From the NCBI RefSeq assembly GCF_963576615.1, contig NC_088717.1:19454108-19518107 (forward strand): a stretch of DNA of 64,000 nucleotides. The letters run 5' to 3'. The number at the start of each line of letters is the position of its first letter. The stretch's first letter is position 1. The notes beneath the pieces are model-generated. The model did not search any database, was not told the DNA's origin, and saw nothing but the letters and a program-made list of their open reading frames with translations. Both the position numbers and the translations under genes were made by a program. Shown one piece after another: positions 51,001 through 60,200 of the stretch. This DNA is from Watersipora subatra. Taxonomy: Eukaryota; Bryozoa; Gymnolaemata; Cheilostomatida; Watersiporidae.

Positions 51001-54000
51001 TTTTTAACAAATGTTACCATCTCTAGGCATGCCATCATATTTCTAGGACGTGAGGAAGGGCAGCTGTGGTATCCTCGTAAGGTTGCTGTCATGAGGGGTG
51101 CTTCGCGGTATGTTATTTGTGACAGAGGTAATGAGCGTTCACGCATGCAGATATTCAGCAAGAATGGACATTTTGTGAAGAAGATTGCCATTAGATATAT
51201 TGACATAGTCGCTGGTCTCGCTATCACTCCAGCAGGTATGCGTCCATTTTGTTTATATAACCATGCTTTACTATATCTCATGCATTCATATCTATCCTCA
51301 TTTTGCTCAACCTGCTCACAAAATATGAAATTCATTATTTCACGTCATTGGAAGGCTCTGTCATTAAGTTGTTTAAATGTCAATGTTTGTTGGTGCTGAC
51401 ATTCATCCATCATCGCTGATGATCAGACTATTGTACAAAGTTATTAAGAGGTATTAGTGGATCTAGTCTAGTGTCTCTACTCTTAGGTAATATAGTGGCA
51501 GTTGACAGCGTGTCTCCTACTGTGTTCACAATCTCAGAGGGTGGAGATCTGATCAAGTGGTTTGACTGTTCTGACTACATGAGAGAGCCTAGTGACATAG
51601 CAGTTGCGGATAAAGAGTATTACGTCTGTGATTTCAAGGTATTGACAACGTATATAAAGTTACTCTTACAAATACATTATACTATTTCACCTTTATTCAC
51701 TAGTTTCATGTGTTAAGAGAGTATTTGTTAGCAATTGTTTACAAAAAAGGTATTATATAAATCAACCAGTAATATGCTGTTATCATTATCTATCAGTGCA
51801 ATTCGCCTGCTGTTGTTATGAAACTTTGTAATGCTCAATTTATTTTCGGTAGTTTGGCCAAGCATAAATGTAAAACAATTATCAATTATGCTGTGATGGC
51901 AGTTTTTCTCAAGAGTGAGGCCTTTCTCAAGCAATCTGAGGCCAAGATATGTTTGTCATATTTCTTAACTTATTAACTTTGTAATGATACCAAATAGTTT
52001 CTGTTTCAATTCAACTGGAGAAAAAGAGTGGGCAACTACAATGTTACTCGTCTGATTGGATTTTTATTAAAGCCTATGAGAGAGATTTGAGGTGATATAA
52101 TTCTCTCAACGTCGTGTTTGAGCCCACATTGCCTAATTACATTCCTCTGAGAAATCATGACCGGCTGCGATAATTAAAAGTTACTAAATTGTTAATCGAG
52201 GTTACTTAATTATTCGCTACTGGATTGTCTTAGGACCCACACTTAGTTCACTAAGGGAGGAAAATCTGTATTTAGTTTTGGTATAAATACAGACATGCAA
52301 GAAGCTTTAAGCTTGAATCATTTTTTTGTTCATGCGAACACATGATTGTGAATTTCCTGCATGTGGTGAAAATTGCTAAGCATTTGATCAAATTTATTCG
52401 CCTGATTAACTTTTTGGTGTTACACGGGCTAATAGCTTGAATATTAATTATATTGAAGCATTGTTTATGTTTATCAGCTGAACATCCTATTTTACTACTT
52501 TAAAAGCTAAAGTTGGCTGAGCATTCTTGTCTTCTGAACATTCTTGTCGTCTGAACAGTCCCAGTTATGACAAGAAAAAAAATTTAAAACACTTGCGACA
52601 AAAGTATATTTCACACCTATAGAAGCAATTCAAGCATAAATGCACTGTTATTTTGAGGTGGCTTTTCCAAGTCCAGAATGAGTTTGGTATCAAATTGAGT
52701 ACCGTACTTTGCGGACTATTAGCCGCTACTTTTTTCTGACGATTTGAGCCATGCGGCTTATATAAGGGTGCGGCTATTCTGTGGCTTTTTCTTTCATCGC
52801 TAGGGCGCATTAACCAGAATCTCCAGTTGGTGCGCCTCTAGCGGTAAAAGAAAATACGAAACAATGCCTAACGGTACTGTTCCGCTAGACACTAGGTTGA
52901 AAAGCGTCAGGTAATACGAAACACTGCCGTTATGCACTGTTCCGTTTTAAACAGCAAAGTTGCTGTAGCGTTAAAAAGCACCGTCCTGAGTTCTGCGGCC
53001 TATACAAAGATGCAGCCTATGTATTGTTTTATTATCGTTTTTTGGAAAGTAAAGCAGATGCGGCTTATATAGGGGTGCGGTTTATAGTTCGAAAAGTACG
53101 GTATTTGTGTTCCAACTATATTGCTTAAAAGCTAGAAATTTTGCTAGGAAAGCTAACAAATAGGCCCTAAAATAGTTATTAAAATTCTCTATTATTTAGT
53201 AATAAGAGTTAGATGTTTCTACTTTTTGTCTCTGAATAAATCTCATGTACAAACTGACCGGAGGACTTTTAACTGTCCGTTTCAACCTTGAATCTCACAT
53301 TTACTAATATAAACTGTTCTGAAACATAGGTTCATGGTTTTTACTCTAAACAAAACACCAACGTATTTAAAAAAAAATCTCACTTTCATGCTAGATGTTA
53401 TTCTCGAGCTCAGTTTTACAGTTAGCTTGTGTGTGTCTGTTAAATATGTCATATAAAATCTGTAAAAAAAAGGCAAATCAACTGAAAACAATAATTTCCT
53501 CAATTGGTATAATAGAATTTAAATGCGTTCCATTAAATATTGATTAATTTAGTATTACTGAATTTTCATGTCTTCTCACATGTTGTAGTATTGTCATAAC
53601 ATGCTTTACTATATGTAGGTTTAAATTATTTAGTAACATACAGAAATTTGGTGTACACGCTCCAGCAATTTAATCGTTAGACTTATTTGTTTTTGTCTTG
53701 AATATTTTGGTTTTTAGAAAGGTTATATGGAAACAGTTGTTTACACAATTGAAGGCCAATTTAAAAAAATTGTTCTTTGAACATAATTATTATTGCACAT
53801 ACAAATTACAAACAAAGTTGTCTGTCTCAATGTTTTACTCATATGGGTCTTTCCATAGATCTCGCCCACAAAGTGTGATTAAACGAATCAAATGTTTCAC
53901 GTTTAAATTATCACAAAGTAAAAACAGTGTCATAATAAATCAGTGTTTACTTGGGTAGCACCAATCCAAACATCAATTGGCACAAAGTACGACTTCCAGC

Positions 54001-55657
54001 GACCAACACTTATTGATATAAAAAGCATTATTATGTGGTGTCCCCGACAGTTTTTGTCGCAAAACGTGTGACATGAAAGCATTGGGGTCTGAAATGTAAG
54101 ATAATGTACTCAAAGGAAGCGTTATTTTATTTTACAAATTCGTTTTCTTGTCATCTGCGGAGCTGAATTCACTCTGCCTATGATACCAATGTAACAGGAA
54201 CACCGCATCACCTGATGTCCCTGTTACATCAGCAACCTGTATTAAGGATAACTAACCTAAATAACTGGAATCAAAAGATATAAACATGTATGATCACTGT
54301 TATTTTATGTTGGAAGTGACATTACTTCAAATTAATGACATAGTGTTATCATTTGGCAATATTACCAGTGTAACCGGAAAGTGGTGTCTCCTTGTGTCTC
54401 TGTTACATCGGCAACCTGTATGTATGGTAAGACAGGCAATTGTTTTATGTAAAGTATATTGTTTGCACTCCATAGTTAACTGTTCTTATGGCATTGTAAC
54501 CTTATTACCCAAGTATTAAAACAGCTGAAAGATGATTAAGCTTGTGTCTTTTTGTTTGATAAAAAGGTTTTTCGATATGGTGTCCCCTGTTATATCGGCA
54601 ACCTGTCCCTGACCTGTTGTAGAAACACCAATATACTGCGAAATTTAAAAAACAAAACAGCAAATAACTGTTTTGTTTACAAAGTTTGAATAGTTAAGTT
54701 TCCTAAAAGTAATGCTAAATCTAGTGTAGGGGTGATTTGAGATGTTGACCTCTATGTCACACTTTGTGGGCAAGTTCTATGGTAAGACCCATATGCATTG
54801 TGCCTGCCACTGCAACGCTTACTTTCAGTTCATTTCTACAATAACAGAAGATATATGTTGCAACGCTACTAGATAATGAGGAAATAAATGGTTTTCCTTG
54901 ATTAAAATAACAGTTTGTATATCAAAATTTTCATGTTAAATGCTAGTAATACTAAAAATGCACTCTTGTGAGTAACGTGAAAATTCACTGTTTCAAGACT
55001 TTCATTTGATGTCAAAATAAAAACTGTTTTTGGACACACAATGAACATATTGTAGTGTGAACTCCTATTCATCCTAATAAAATCTATTTGACTTGCTTGG
55101 TATATATACATGCTTTGGAAAAATGTCTGCTAATCCATAAGAAACTGGTTAGTCTTTGAAAAATTTGGATCAGTTTTCTGCCTACTTTGTAGGGACACTG
55201 TGTTGTCGTATTTAATGACGACGGTCAGTTCCTTCGGCGTATAGGCACAGATACAATAACTAACTTTCCGAATGGCATTGATATATCTGACGCTGGTGAT
55301 GTGCTTGTTGGTGACAGCCATGGTAACAGGTTCCATGTGGCCGTATTCCAGAGAGATGGATCTCTCATCGGTGCGTCTTCCAAGCCTATATTTAGTTTGT
55401 AGTTTACATAGTTTTTGTTTATTTTGTATTATATTTTTTTAAGATAATTTTAAGCATTTTTCTTTTAAATGATTTTTGATCTTTGACCGTTTCCTTGTTT
55501 GTATCTATTTTATTCGTATGTTTTAGGAGAGTTTGAGTGCCCTTATGTGAAAGTGAGTCGCTGCTGTGGGCTGAAGATAACATCAGAGGGCTATGTTGTC
55601 ACATTGGCCAAGAACAACCACCATGTTCTTGTGCTCAACACCCTCTATATCAGCTAA
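33088..55657 (+). CDS. brat: Brain tumor (Brat/NCL-1) orthologue, TRIM-NHL protein with RING
   Basis: TRIM-NHL RNA-binding regulator; Drosophila Brat and C. elegans NCL-1 repress translation by binding mRNA through the NHL propeller. Fifteen coding exons: 33088-33384, 36015-36224, 36565-36759, 38282-38425, 39177-39312, 40770-41056, 41694-41889, 42098-42258, 49704-49827, 50172-50394, 50762-50922, 51047-51235, 51487-51638, 55193-55370, 55527-55657. All junctions are GT-AG and phase-consistent, giving 927 aa and a TAA stop. Residues 59-97 are a C3HC4 RING (C59, C62, C74, H76, C79, C82, C94, C97). B-box1 lies at about 131-168 and B-box2 at 190-222. A coiled coil follows to about 423, with a Gln-rich patch. 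Residues 424-657 are a Ser/Pro/Gly-rich linker. Residues 658-927 form the NHL domain, with near-invariant Brat blocks such as [25 protein letters not shown] and [20 protein letters not shown]. Known fly and worm orthologues lack the RING. Human TRIM2/3/32/71 are alternatives, but these NHL blocks are Brat-type. Confidence 0.97.
33841..34696. mobile_element. hAT-like MITE in brat intron 1
   Basis: Ends are TAGTGTTGGGCCGGTAT and the inverse ATACTGGCCCAACACTA. The flanking 8-mers GTACATGG (33833-33840) and GTGCATGG (34697-34704) differ at one base, fitting an hAT 8-bp target duplication. Inside, CGGATA/TATCCG-type motifs are scattered. There is no transposase. Confidence 0.88.
36865..37450. repeat. 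Third, diverged copy of the inverted-repeat arm
   Basis: Shares GTTTTGTAAGATAAAGTGA, a TTTAATGCTATATGCGATTA block and ATTTTTACAACATTTCAAAG with the 16130-16650 arm in the same order. It is in brat intron 3. Confidence 0.6.
39350..39657. mobile_element. One-ended Tigger-like fragment in brat intron 5
   Basis: On the minus strand it begins TA-CAGTCATACCTCGACATGA at about 39657, the classic Tigger terminus. The opposite end is not recognisable, so the left limit is approximate. Confidence 0.55.
39746..40569. mobile_element. TTAA-flanked palindromic MITE, copy 2
   Basis: An 824-bp copy in brat intron 5, bounded by TTAA on both sides and in the same orientation as copy 1. The block GTCTTCGGTACAACCCGAAG lies in the right half at about 40268. 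Confidence 0.85.
42390..42930. repeat. Dispersed AT-rich repeat, long copy in brat intron 8
   Basis: A longer relative of 32541-32880. Its centre (42.59-42.73 kb) resembles the acidic-tail region at 47.10-47.25 kb, so it may derive from a Tigger-like transposon. Related sequence (GAGTTTAGATAACTG) recurs near 46.94 kb. Confidence 0.55.
43890..45568 (-). CDS. Possible nested minus-strand gene in brat intron 8
   Basis: Three minus-strand segments have coding-like composition, splice consensus and matching phases. They are 45438-45568 (acceptor ATCTTCTAG, donor CGA|GTGAGT, containing [18 protein letters not shown]), 44710-44802 (containing [19 protein letters not shown], donor GAG|GTAAAT), and 44099 to about 43940 (acceptor TGATTACAG, containing [20 protein letters not shown]). 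A further open segment at 46162-46320 (containing [18 protein letters not shown]) and one near 45.9 kb may belong to the same gene, but phases to them are unresolved. The mix of short beta-like stretches suggests a beta-propeller, though I cannot name a family. Start and stop are unknown; it could be a decayed or chance set. Confidence 0.33.
47618..48121 (+). pseudogene. HIRAN-like gene remnant inside the nested transposon
   Basis: One exon-like piece ends at 47678 ([20 protein letters not shown], donor GTG|GTAAGT). A second starts at 47789 after TTGTTTTAG ([13 protein letters not shown], then KGGVCHF), breaks frame at about 47853, then resumes as [20 protein letters not shown] and [10 protein letters not shown], with a last frame ending [10 protein letters not shown] and TAA at 48119-48121. 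The pattern of an aromatic HxYxxIWxP, a cysteine-arginine strand and a GHVP-like GVCHF resembles HIRAN domains, which bind DNA ends in HLTF. The assignment is by recalled pattern. The frameshift makes it non-functional. Confidence 0.45.
48423..48733 (-). CDS. Two-exon acidic small ORF inside the nested transposon
   Basis: Exon 48623-48733 starts ATG and encodes 37 aa ([20 protein letters not shown], then an acidic [10 protein letters not shown]) up to donor ATG|GTATGT. Exon 48423-48461 follows acceptor TTTACTGCAG and adds 12 aa ([12 protein letters not shown]) to a TAG stop. Phases match (0). The 49-aa product is Ser-rich then acidic, and no family is recognised. Confidence 0.4.
52702..53101. 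mobile_element. 400-bp TA-flanked MITE (CCGTACTTTGCGG type)
   Basis: Ends are CCGTACTTTGCGGACTATTA and, inverted, CCGTACTTTTCGAACTATAA, flanked by TA at 52700-52701 and 53102-53103. Internal motifs GCGGCTTATATA and GTGCGGCTAT are typical of this widespread mariner-like MITE type. It lies in the brat intron between exons 51487-51638 and 55193-55370. Confidence 0.85.
53841..54794. mobile_element. 954-bp inverted-repeat element, unclassified
   Basis: Inverted ends of about 38 bp, starting ATATGGGTCTT and including GCCCACAAAGTGTG. The interior repeats GTTACATCGGCAACCTGT three times (about 54223, 54402 and 54591). The target duplication is unclear. No protein frame is seen. Confidence 0.75.
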
Positions 55658-58600
55658 GTGTCTGGATACACATGCTCTCATGCGGTGAAGCGACATCTTA
55701 ACAAGTTGGAGAAGCCTCCATTGTATTTTGGCAATTTGAGTACCTATATGTCCAAGATACTTGCTTTAAGATTAGTATGAACATCCATGCTCTCCAGTAC
55801 GTATTTTAACAAGTTCTCATCTTCGAGAGCATCATTGTTGTTCGCAAGGGCCTTGTTGTCAGATGTACTTATCTAACTATAGGCTATACCACGCCTACCT
55901 GGTCTACATAGTTTCTCTTTCACCAACTAAATATTCTTCATTCGTCACCTCTTTAAAAAAAAAATTGTAGGCTACAAGCATGCAATATTTGTGATGATCA
56001 CTTAAGGTAAATTTTCCTGAGTGATTGCTTTCTTGGTATCTTTATTGGTGCCCATGTCATTATGTATACAGTTTACAATCATATACTCTCTCTATAGTGT
56101 AATTTGTATGCCAAATTAATTATCTTTGTTTAGTGTTTGAAGTTAAAAGTGTTCAATTCTAATACGTAATTACTGTGATTGTATTAATCATTTTGTCAGA
56201 GACAATCCATAGAATCATATTTATCAGAATCCATACTAACATTTGAAAAGCTAACCAGAGATTTTCATACAATTTGCTGATGTTGATTATTGACCAGTCA
56301 AACATGACCATATGGGTTAAATTTATCTGCTGACCTAACATATTATATACACAATGTAGACTCGAATATTCCTTTTCTTAGCTAGCATTACTTTTCGTGT
56401 TGCCACAGGTATTTTTGTGTCTTCACTTGTAATATGCAATAATTGCTTCCCAAGCCATCCTGTATATATACACACATGTTACTAAATACTTTTTTCTCGC
56501 CATTTTATGAAAAAACAAAAAAGCTAAAAAAAATTGCCTCCATGTTTTGGAGATAGATTGATAAGGGAAAATTTTTTTCCCTGTCACGTATGCTTATGTG
56601 AATTATTTGTTTGTTTATTTACATCCATATGATTATTATACAGTATTGGTTATACTAGTAATCATGTACAACTGATATTTATGCGATGAGGCTGGCAAAA
56701 TCTGGCAATATTTGTCTGTCTTATTGACAGACCCTAAAAGCTGGGGAGGAAAGGTTGGGGTAAAATTAGTTGTACATAAATTATACAGTATGTCGGTGCT
56801 TTGTATCAAATTCCCAATATACTAACATTATACTAGAACTACCGTACTCTTGCTTAAGACTGGTGACAAGTTTATTTTGTGTGCTATCGGCGCTCTTTTA
56901 TTTGGGCTAGACCGGTCATTATTGTTATAAGTATCACATAGTAATCATTATACAGTCATATTCTATCCAAACCACTCAAATTCTTTACCGTATATTTTTC
57001 TGGCTCTTTAAGTGCAAATTATCAATATTAACTGCAGCAGCAAATCCCTACCACAGCTTTAGTCGTACCACTTATAATACAATAAGTATGATAATCTTGT
57101 GTTACTGTTTAAATTTATTTTTGTCTTCTATTCATTAATAATCCTATTTTGGCAAAGATATACAAAAAAATATTTCTGTATTAACATATAATAAGAAAAA
57201 CCCAAAAAAAAATATTTTGCTGCAATCTGGTCGATTGAGCGATTTTTGAGACATTCAGTTGGTGTTATATTCGCCTTTTTGAATCTTACGTTGCATTTTC
57301 TTTACGTTTTCCATGGGCAGTGTTAAAGAGAACTAATCTGAGATAACAATGCTGTTTCATCAACGTTGTCTCGGATAGCTCTCAGTGGTTGGATCTCTCT
57401 AGAAAGGGGTGTCTTAGAGAATGCGCTTCATATTTACATACACATCTGTTATAGAACATAATAGTGCCTATTATTTTTGAAGGTTTACACGAGTTTTTCA
57501 ATAGTTTTGTTTTCAAAGACACCTATGACTAGCTAATTTTTGTAGCATTAGACTGTATGTTTCGGCTTGATTTCGGTGACAGAAGTAGAATTATTTTCAC
57601 ATTTCTGTATCGTTTACTAAAATTGCTTTAAATGCATCTGGCTAGGATTTGTCTTCCATTATATGATAGTAATTTTGTGCAGGAAATGTTGTTCATCGTG
57701 TATCCTAGCGGTGTTGTATTTAATGCAATTTGAACAATGTGTACTGTCAATTTATCCTTCTCGTTTATTGTATTATATTTCGGTTTAGAATTTGATTTGA
57801 TATTCAATAAATTTTTTCTCAGTTGAGATGAAAACTTGCAAATATTTGTGTCTTGTATGCTGCAAAAACTGTTGCTCAATGATGCATTTGTGGTACATAA
57901 ATTCATAATCTTTATGCGCACATGTCTAAAAATTAAGTTGCTTCAGTGGTTTACTGGTCGGCACGTTATTGCATCAACACATACTTCTCAATAGAGTTAG
58001 TAAAATTACACAGAATTTAGTTCCTTTTGACATAAATTGTTTAAAAGGATTTGCAATAAATTTCCAGGCTAAATGCACTTTCTTGGTATGAATAGCTATC
58101 TATAGCTGCTGCTATACGCTTTTTTGGCTTGTGAAGCATTTTGTTCGTAAAAACAAATATAAAACCGGAATTGCCTAATTGCATATCATCACTTTGCTGT
58201 AGTTTTAGATGCCTGCTTGTTTTATACTCTGTCAAATTGTGATTGCTGGGAAAAGCGTATCTGTAAGTAATCACAAATCTGATTAATTAGTAAATCAAAC
58301 TTCATGTTTAGTTCATGGTTTTGAAATTGTCAGTTGATCAACTGATGTGTTTGCCTCTGCATCAATACATGGTAATGACTTTTGTGGTCAAATGCGTGTT
58401 GCATTTATAATAGACAAGGATGGCAATCTGTAGAAACTGGCTCTTGTTTCCAATAGATTATAAGGTAGGTGGTTATACAAGTACATACACCATATTTCAA
58501 GTATATTCAAAATCCTTGGTGCCTATGTGATTTATTTGCGGGTCTCTATAACCGGACATTTTAATTATAAGCCTATTATACATGTAATTGTATTATTGCG

Positions 58601-58682
58601 GGTGTGTCCAATGACTGGCATTTTCGTTATTCCAGCGAAATCAACACATCGAAATTTAAATAACTAAAGAATTTGTTATCGA
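55658..58682. other. brat 3' UTR and intergenic space
   Basis: AT-rich, with many stops in all frames. The first AATAAA is at 57806. No repeats were recognised. Confidence 0.5.
57806..57811 (+). promoter_or_regulatory. brat: Candidate brat polyadenylation signal
   Basis: This is the first AATAAA I find after the brat stop, implying a 3' UTR of about 2.1 kb. Another lies near 58045. No cleavage-site evidence is visible. Confidence 0.3.
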
Positions 58683-58803
58683 ATGGCAGAAAAAAAGTTG
58701 TATGGCAAGGGCAAAAAACATGGTGTTCACCATCGTAAGGCAAAGAAACTGTATAACAGGGTCATCGTAACCCGAGAGTGCACTGAATATATGAATCTCC
58801 AGG
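58683..58803 (+). CDS. Possible first exon of the second brat-like gene
   Basis: An ATG-started basic segment (MAEKKLYGKGKKHGV...YMNLQ, 40 aa) ends at a plausible donor, CTCCAG|GTTTGT, in phase 0. It resembles no family I know. Its phase does not join the next candidate exon (60201-60266), which needs phase 2, so an intermediate exon would be required or this is not coding. Confidence 0.25.
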
Positions 58804-59247
58804 TTTGTCTTCTGTCTGTTTTTGTTTTCTCTTCCCTTTATCCTTTTTTAGCGATTAAAATCTAGCTAGGAAAAAACACATAGAACTGCAATCCAACTCG
58901 CCATGTTTGCAATTGCAAGTTTGTAAACGCGCACACCTATGCACTAAGCTAAGCCGTTTTTATTCTCAAGTAGCTTATCTACAGTATCCTTATAGCAATT
59001 AAAGCTAATATGTACATGTTATTATGAATTAATATTTCCCTTCATGTTTGTTTTTCTTTAAAAAATTTTTTAAAAGCCATTTTGATATCTATTACTAATT
59101 TTCATGTGTAATTTTAAAATGTACCTTTTCAAATGTTCTGCTACATTGCAACTGGAAAAACAATTTCAATTTTCGGTTTTTGTAAAGGGCCTTCGCTAGA
59201 AATAGTGAAACTTAAAACTGTTCACATGAACATCCTAAGTAGAAACT

Positions 59248-59710
59248 CTACATTCTCTCTCTGTTCATTTAGGTTTTAGACGAAGTACCCTCATGCAATT
59301 CACCAATGTCTTTTACTTGGATATCTCATATTTATGTGTGTACCAGTATCGAGAGGTACCAGTATCGAGAGGTACCAGTATCGAGAGGTACCAGTATCGA
59401 GAGGTACCAGTATCGAGAGGTACCAGTATCGAGAGGTACCAGTATCGAGAGGTACCAGTATCGAGAGGTACCAGTATCGAGAGGTACCAGTATCGAGAGG
59501 TACCAGTATCGAGAGGTACCAGTATCGAGAGGTACCAGTATCGAGAGGTACCAGTATCGAGAGGTACCAGTATCGAGAGGTACCAGTATCGAGAGGTACC
59601 AGTATCGAGAGGTACCAGTATCGAGAGGTACCAGTATCGAGAGGTACCAGTATCGAGAGGTACCAGTATCGTCGTATTCAAAAGTTTTGATGGGTAGCTT
59701 CTGCAGAAAC
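59248..59710. repeat. Dispersed repeat copy with expanded core
   Basis: Same flanks as the copies at 8920 and 59822 (TCTACATTCTCTCT before, GTTTTGATGGGTAGCTTCTGC after), but the 16-bp core is expanded to about 20 units. Confidence 0.8.
59341..59670. repeat. 16-bp minisatellite, about 20.6 units
   Basis: Near-perfect tandem ACCAGTATCGAGAGGT. Several frames on both strands stay open because three units make a 16-codon period. The long frames here are artefacts. Confidence 0.97.
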
Positions 59711-59821
59711 TGTAACCCTTTTTATACACTTCTATTTCACACAAATTTCTGGTTTTTCTTAAGGTTTGATTGCTAAATCTTTAAAGGCTAAATACTTTTC
59801 AAGTGGACAATTGTATTGTCT

Positions 59822-59968
59822 GGAGTAGGAATAGCCTCTACATTCTCTCTTTGGTCAGACAAAGTACCAGATAAAGACAGTACAATGTCTCATTTTTACA
59901 TGTATACCAGTATCGAGAGGTACCAGTATCATCGTATTCAAAATTTTGATGGATAGCTTCTGCTGGAA
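59822..59968. repeat. Dispersed repeat copy with short core
   Basis: An adjacent copy of the same element with only about two core units, lying 112 bp beyond the expanded copy. Confidence 0.8.
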
Positions 59969-60200
59969 CAATAACCCTTTTTATACTCGCGCTTCATGTA
60001 CTCATTGTTATTATTAATTCAACGTATTCATGATTTTTAATTTGTGTTCTCGGTTCATAACAATTTTGTCACCAACTGTGCCTGTTTGTGTGCCTATCAG
60101 ACACTTGAAAGTTGTATAGGTGATCTTACTTGCTAAATCTTTTTATGTCGTTCAAACTGATATTCTGTTTGAGGCGATATTTTGCGCTAATCTTTTTTAG

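Noticed and set aside
58683-58803. Firm N-terminal exon for the NHL-only gene
   Set aside because: Phase does not join the next exon and no family similarity is seen, so it is kept only at low confidence.
59293-59776. Open frames of 118-156 aa with a 16-residue period
   Set aside because: Produced by the 16-bp minisatellite in several frames on both strands. The flanks match a dispersed repeat at 8920 and 59822, so the apparent acceptor at 59273 is part of the repeat.
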